Assembly: GCA_035539855.1 (NCBI GenBank)
Contig: DATLHO010000290.1
Span: forward strand, 1 to 17,675
Length of the DNA stretch: 17,675 bases
Direction of reading: 5' to 3'
Origin: DATLHO01 sp035539855
Lineage (GTDB): Bacteria > Bacteroidota > Ignavibacteria > OLB7
This document shows, in pieces, positions 13,995 to 17,675 of the stretch (position 1 is the stretch's first letter; each line of letters begins with the position of its first letter). Under the pieces are notes generated by a model, which did not search any database, was not told the origin of the DNA, and saw only the letters and a list, made by a program, of their open reading frames with translations. Position numbers and translations under genes: made by a program.

Positions 13995-14198
13995 TCAGCC
14001 CTCTCCGTTGGTTCCCTCGTCGCCGTCGGTCTTCTTCAGCGACTGGACTTCGTTGCGAATGTCCTGGGCCATCGAGCGGAGCTCCTGCATGTGCTTGCGG
14101 ACGCGCACGCCGGCGGCCTTGTTCCCCTTGACGAAGAATTTCTCGAAGTCCTTTTCGAAGCTGTCGACGAGGGCCTTGAGCTGATTGTACCGTTCCAT
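13995..14198 (-). CDS. histone H1-like (HC1-type) nucleoid protein
   Basis: This is a 67-aa protein with the HC1-like core: RYNQLKALVDSFEKDFEKFF (3-22), VKGNKAAGVRVRKHMQELR (23-41) and MAQDIRNEVQSLKK (43-56). This helical pattern is seen in short H1-like proteins of Bacteroidetes and related phyla, which are thought to bind DNA; here only the core is present, without the long Lys-rich tail of chlamydial Hc1. The C-terminus is a short acidic/Gly tail (TDGDEGTNGEG). The start ATG has GGAG 8 nt upstream. It is preceded by a -10-like element at 14301-14308. It lies downstream of uvrA on the same strand, 239 nt away. Confidence 0.85.
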   Translation of the reverse strand: MERYNQLKALVDSFEKDFEKFFVKGNKAAGVRVRKHMQELRSMAQDIRNEVQSLKKTDGDEGTNGEG

Positions 14199-14300
14199 TC
14201 GGAATACTCCGGTGAGTGTGTGTAACGGGATCCGGATTCACGTCCTGCAGACATCATGCCGAATCTACGGCAAAAATGCGGCTTCCGGAGAGAAATGGCG

Positions 14301-14308
14301 CGAATTTA
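14301..14308 (-). promoter_or_regulatory. -10-like element TAAATTCG of the H1-like gene
   Basis: On the minus strand TAAATTCG lies about 100 nt before the ATG of the H1-like gene, directly after the T-run of the putative uvrA terminator. It matches TAnnTTnG. No clear -35 element is seen. Between it and the gene lies the short palindrome GCCGTAGATTCGGC, whose centre (TAGATT) could serve as an alternative -10. Confidence 0.35.
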
Positions 14309-14309
14309 C

Positions 14310-14341
14310 AAAAAAGCGCCACCGCCTGAACCCGTCGTGGC
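14310..14341 (-). terminator. possible rho-independent terminator of uvrA
   Basis: On the minus strand GCCAC and GTGGC (14341-14337 and 14322-14318) pair around a 14-nt loop, followed by GC and six T's. The stem is short and the loop long, so it is a modest candidate. It lies about 97 nt after the uvrA stop codon. Confidence 0.4.
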
Positions 14342-14437
14342 CGGGGCCTGAATGGGCCGATTCCTTTCAATTTTCGAGGGTTTTTCGCGACCGCGGGGCG
14401 CTACGCCGGAGCTCGCCCGGAGCGGAGAGTCCGATTC

Positions 14438-17400
14438 CTACGACCGTGGGCCGCGTTTCGAGGACGAACCGCCCAACGAGCGCCGTTTTGGCTTGGGCGC
14501 TGCCGCAGTCTTCGCTGCCTCGTCGACAGGCTTCGCCGTCGCCTTCGGCGACTTCTTCGACGCCTTGGATTTCGTGATCGTCCCAACGGTCGTCGTGGCA
14601 CGCGCGGTCGTCGTTGCAGCCTCTGCGATCTCCGCCGCCGCTGCCGTCTTCGCGGCGCGTCGTGCCTTCGATGCCGTCAGCTCCTTGGCGGATCCCTTCT
14701 CGACGGCCGGTCCGGATGCCTTCGCCCGCTTCTTCGCCGCCTTCGTCGGGACCGGCGGCTCGACGTCGCTCGCCGGAGCATCGAGCATGTCGTCGTTGCC
14801 GAACGGGTTGCGCGGTCGCCGCTTCGGTGCCGGTCGTACCGCGCCGATGCGAGGCACCGTCGTGCTGCGCGCGAGTTCGGCCCGTAGATAGCGCCCGGTG
14901 TAGCTGCGATCGTTCGCGGCGATGACCTCGGGCGGACCCTGCGCGACGACCTCTCCGCCGTGGCGGCCGCCCTCCGGACCGAGATCGATGATCCAGTCGG
15001 CGCACTTGATGACGTCGAGGTTGTGCTCGATGATCACGACCGTGTTGCCCTTGTCGACGAGCGACTGCAGGACCTTCAGCAGCATTCGCACGTCCTCGAA
15101 GTGCAGTCCGGTGGTCGGCTCATCGAGCACGTAGAGCGTGCTGCCGGTGCCGATCTTCGAGAGCTCGGTCGCGAGCTTGACGCGCTGCGCCTCGCCGCCG
15201 GAGAGCGTCGTCGCCTGCTGGCCGAGCCGGATGTAGCCGAGGCCGACGTCGTTGAGCGTCTTGAGCTTGCGCTTGATGCGCGGGATGTCCTCGAAGAACG
15301 CGAGCGCATCGGCGACGGTCATGTCGAGCACGTCGGCGATCGAGCGCCCCTTGTAGCTCACCTCGAGCGTCTCGCGATTGTAGCGCTTGCCGTCGCAGGC
15401 CTCGCAGCTCACGTAGACGTCGGGCAGGAAGTTCATCTCGATCTTCTTCAGACCATCGCCCAGACACTCCTCACAGCGTCCACCGGCGACGTTGAAGCTG
15501 AAGCGCCCCGCGCTGTAGCCGCGAATGCGCGACTCCGGCAGCTGCGTGAACAGATCGCGGATGTAGGTGAACAGCCCCGTGTACGTCGCCGGGTTCGAGC
15601 GCGGCGTGCGCCCGATCGGCGACTGGTCGATGTCGATCACCTTGTCGATCTCGTCGAGTCCCTCGATCGCCCGGTAGGGAAGAGGCGGCGTCGAGCTGCG
15701 GAAGAAGTGCTGCGACAACAGCGGATAGAGCGTCTCGGTCACCAGCGACGACTTGCCCGAGCCGGACAGTCCGGTGATGCACGTGAAGGTCGCCAGCGGA
15801 AGCCGCAGGTCGACGCCCTTCAGGTTGTGTCCGCTCGCGCCGTGGAGCACGATCTCCTTGCCAATGCCGCCGCGCCGCTCCTCCGGCAGCGCGATCTCGC
15901 GCTCGCCGGTGAGGTACTGGAACGTCAGGCTCCGCTCGAAGTCGACGTGGTTGCCGAGCGACTCGGCCTGTACCCGGGCGCTCGACGCCGCGCTCGACGG
16001 AGCACTCGCGCCGGACAGCGCGCCTGAGCCAGCATTCGCACTCCACGGCGCGCCTGACGCAGCACTCGTGTCCGGCACTTCGCCGACCTGGACTCGCGCC
16101 GCCGTTCCATTCGACGTGCCCATTCCGAGGAATGCCGTCGGGATCGCCGCGCCGACGACCTCGCCGCCGAGCTCTCCGGCGCCGGGTCCCAGATCGATCA
16201 CGTAGTCGGCCGACTCGATCATGTCTCGGTCGTGCTCGACGACGATGATCGTGTTGCCGAGATCGCGCAGGCGCTTGAGCGACGCGATGAGCTTGCCGTT
16301 GTCGTGCTGGTGCAGGCCGATCGACGGCTCGTCGAGCACGTAGAGCACGCCGCTGAGCTGCGAGCCGATCTGCGTCGCAAGGCGGATGCGCTGCGCCTCA
16401 CCGCCGGAGAGCGTGCGCGCCGAGCGGTTGAGCGTCAGGTAGTGCAGGCCGACGTCGAGCAGAAAGCTCAGCCGCTCGGCGATCTCCTTGACGATGAGAT
16501 GCCCGATCTCCCGCTGCCGGTCGCTCATCGCCAGTGAGCGCACGGCCTCGACCGCGTCGCCGATCGGCAGCGCGACGAGGTCGGAGATGTTGCGCCCGTC
16601 GATGAGCACCGCCAGGCTCTCCGGCTTCAGCCGTCCACCGTTGCACGTCGTGCAGAGCGCCGAGGTCATGTACGCCTCGAGCCACTGCCGTGTCGAGGCC
16701 GAGCCGGTCGTCTCGAGGTAGTGCGCGAGGTTCTTCAGGACGCCATCGAAGCGGTGATGGTAGGTCACCGTTCGTCCGTTCGGGTACGTGTAGGTGATCT
16801 CGTACTTCGTCTTGCCGCCGCCGTGCAACAGCGCGTCGAGCGCATCCTCCTTGTACTCTTCGATCGGCGTGTCAGCGTCGTGGCCGAAGTGCTCGACGAC
16901 CGCGAGCACCTGCGCCCACTGCCAGTTGCGCCGCGGCTTGCCGAGCGGACGCAGCGCCTCCTGATTGAGCGACAGGCGGCGATCGGGCATCATCAGGTCG
17001 AGCGAGAAGTCGAACTTCTCGCCAAGTCCCTCACACGCCGGACAGGCGCCGTACGGGGAGTTGAACGAAAACGAGTTCGGCTCCGGCACCTCGTAACTGA
17101 TGTTGCACACCGGACAGGCGAGCTTCTCGCTGTAGAGCGCGTCGGGCAGCACGTTGTCCCAGTCGGCGATGATCAGGCTGCCGTCGCCGAACTTCAGCGC
17201 GGTCTCGATCGAGCCGGCCAGGCGGGCGTACGAAGGCTCGGTGACCTCGACGCGATCGACCACGATCTCGATGTCGTGGATCTTGTAGCGGTCGACCTTC
17301 ATCCCCGGGACGATCTCCTGGATCGCGCCGTCGATGCGCACGCGCGTGAATCCGTCGCGGAGGATCTTCTCGAACAGCTCCTGGTAGTGTCCCTTGCGCC

Positions 17401-17675
17401 GGCGCACCGACGAGGCGAGCACCGAGACCCGGCGGCCCTGGAACTTCGCGATCGCCGCGTCGACGATCTGGTCGACGGTCTGGCGGACGACCGGCTGGCC
17501 GCAGGTGACGCAGTGCTGCACGCCCGCGCGGGCAAAGAGCAGGCGGAGGAAATCGTAGATCTCGGTGACCGTTCCGACCGTCGAGCGGGGATTGTTCGAG
17601 ATCGTCTTCTGTTCGATCGAGATCGCCGGCGACAGTCCCTCGATCAGATCGACCTCCGGCCGCTCCATCAGCCCC
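14438..17675 (-). CDS. uvrA: excinuclease ABC subunit A, 5' end outside the window
   Basis: UvrA is the damage-sensing ATPase of nucleotide excision repair, a dimer that loads UvrB onto DNA. At least 1078 codons are visible. The first Met in view (17668) is internal: the start of UvrA with Walker A of the first cassette, roughly 80-90 residues, lies beyond the edge. Counting from that Met: zinc module 1 Cys185/188/209/212, signature LSGGEAQRIRL (420-430), Walker B VLYVLDEPSIGLH (441-453), second Walker A GLSGSGKSS (633-641), zinc module 2 Cys732/735/755/758, signature LSGGEAQRVKL (822-832) and Walker B LYVLDEPTTGLH (845-856). Two oddities: an Ala/Ser/Gly-rich insert at about 507-572, partly built of 30-bp repeats, and a Lys/Ala-rich C-terminal tail from about 930 to 1076, beyond the usual end of UvrA. 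All visible catalytic motifs are intact, so it should be functional. Confidence 0.96.
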   Translation of the reverse strand, partial: GLMERPEVDLIEGLSPAISIEQKTISNNPRSTVGTVTEIYDFLRLLFARAGVQHCVTCGQPVVRQTVDQIVDAAIAKFQGRRVSVLASSVRRRKGHYQELFEKILRDGFTRVRIDGAIQEIVPGMKVDRYKIHDIEIVVDRVEVTEPSYARLAGSIETALKFGDGSLIIADWDNVLPDALYSEKLACPVCNISYEVPEPNSFSFNSPYGACPACEGLGEKFDFSLDLMMPDRRLSLNQEALRPLGKPRRNWQWAQVLAVVEHFGHDADTPIEEYKEDALDALLHGGGKTKYEITYTYPNGRTVTYHHRFDGVLKNLAHYLETTGSASTRQWLEAYMTSALCTTCNGGRLKPESLAVLIDGRNISDLVALPIGDAVEAVRSLAMSDRQREIGHLIVKEIAERLSFLLDVGLHYLTLNRSARTLSGGEAQRIRLATQIGSQLSGVLYVLDEPSIGLHQHDNGKLIASLKRLRDLGNTIIVVEHDRDMIESADYVIDLGPGAGELGGEVVGAAIPTAFLGMGTSNGTAARVQVGEVPDTSAASGAPWSANAGSGALSGASAPSSAASSARVQAESLGNHVDFERSLTFQYLTGEREIALPEERRGGIGKEIVLHGASGHNLKGVDLRLPLATFTCITGLSGSGKSSLVTETLYPLLSQHFFRSSTPPLPYRAIEGLDEIDKVIDIDQSPIGRTPRSNPATYTGLFTYIRDLFTQLPESRIRGYSAGRFSFNVAGGRCEECLGDGLKKIEMNFLPDVYVSCEACDGKRYNRETLEVSYKGRSIADVLDMTVADALAFFEDIPRIKRKLKTLNDVGLGYIRLGQQATTLSGGEAQRVKLATELSKIGTGSTLYVLDEPTTGLHFEDVRMLLKVLQSLVDKGNTVVIIEHNLDVIKCADWIIDLGPEGGRHGGEVVAQGPPEVIAANDRSYTGRYLRAELARSTTVPRIGAVRPAPKRRPRNPFGNDDMLDAPASDVEPPVPTKAAKKRAKASGPAVEKGSAKELTASKARRAAKTAAAAEIAEAATTTARATTTVGTITKSKASKKSPKATAKPVDEAAKTAAAPKPKRRSLGGSSSKRGPRS
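16002..16076 (-). repeat. uvrA: 30-bp imperfect tandem repeat inside uvrA
   Basis: On the plus strand two full units (16002-16031 and 16032-16061) and a half unit (16062-16076) can be aligned. Each starts GCACTCG or GCATTCG; both full units share GCGCGCCTGA or GGCGCGCCTGA in the same place. A more degenerate unit may precede them (15972-16001). The unit is 30 bp, so copy number can change without a frameshift. It encodes the Ala/Ser/Gly-rich linker insert. Confidence 0.65.

Noticed and set aside
13882..14241. N-terminal extension of the lipoprotein frame up to 14241
   Set aside because: It overlaps the H1-like gene on the same strand in another frame and is Arg/Gly-rich. The signal peptide with lipobox starts at 13881.

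Overview
The window is GC-rich, densely coded chromosomal DNA from a Gram-negative-type bacterium. Evidence for this is a LolC/E lipoprotein-sorting permease, a lipoprotein with a lipobox, a Tat-exported phosphoesterase and signal-peptide proteins. A short histone H1-like (HC1-type) protein, and promoter-like octamers of the form TAnnTT(T)G upstream of several genes, point tentatively to the FCB group. Gemmatimonadota is my best guess, with Acidobacteriota-like soil lineages as the alternative. Nothing in the sequence proves the phylum. No phage, transposase or CRISPR genes are visible.

Layout. Positions 1-2181 (minus strand) hold the N-terminal part of a polytopic GT39/ArnT-like glycosyltransferase, cut by the window edge, and a complete citrate synthase. 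A strong 14-bp hairpin lies between them. Positions 2366-7354 (plus strand) hold a LolC/E-type permease, a 407-bp intergenic composite of 7-nt tandem repeats, an ABC-F ATPase, and an exported protein of unknown function whose start codon overlaps the ABC-F stop codon. Positions 7580-9751 (plus strand) hold two tandem paralogous calcineurin-like phosphoesterases, the first with a Tat signal and the second apparently without one. Positions 9786-9967 hold a 182-bp non-coding element with long imperfect terminal inverted repeats.

Positions 10005-17675 are read on the minus strand. In transcription order they hold uvrA (5' end outside the window), an H1-like protein, a putative lipoprotein, a membrane-anchored LytR_C-domain protein, rsfS, argS, tRNA-Arg(UCU) and a very strong terminator hairpin. 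The block from the lipoprotein to the tRNA could be one transcription unit, with gaps of 38-79 nt. The tRNA also has its own -10-like element.

The genes are mostly housekeeping: central metabolism, lipoprotein export, ribosome silencing, arginyl-tRNA charging and nucleotide excision repair. The most unusual part is the composite heptad-repeat region at 3606-4012. It contains six arrays, each with a 7-nt period, in a partly mirror-symmetric order, and it fills the space between the lolC stop codon and the ABC-F start codon. A further short heptad array, with a different motif, sits 8 nt upstream of the argS start. Secondary points of interest are a long Lys/Ala-rich tail and a repeat-derived linker insert in UvrA, the GDxQ variant motif shared by the two phosphoesterases, and the argS/tRNA-Arg adjacency.
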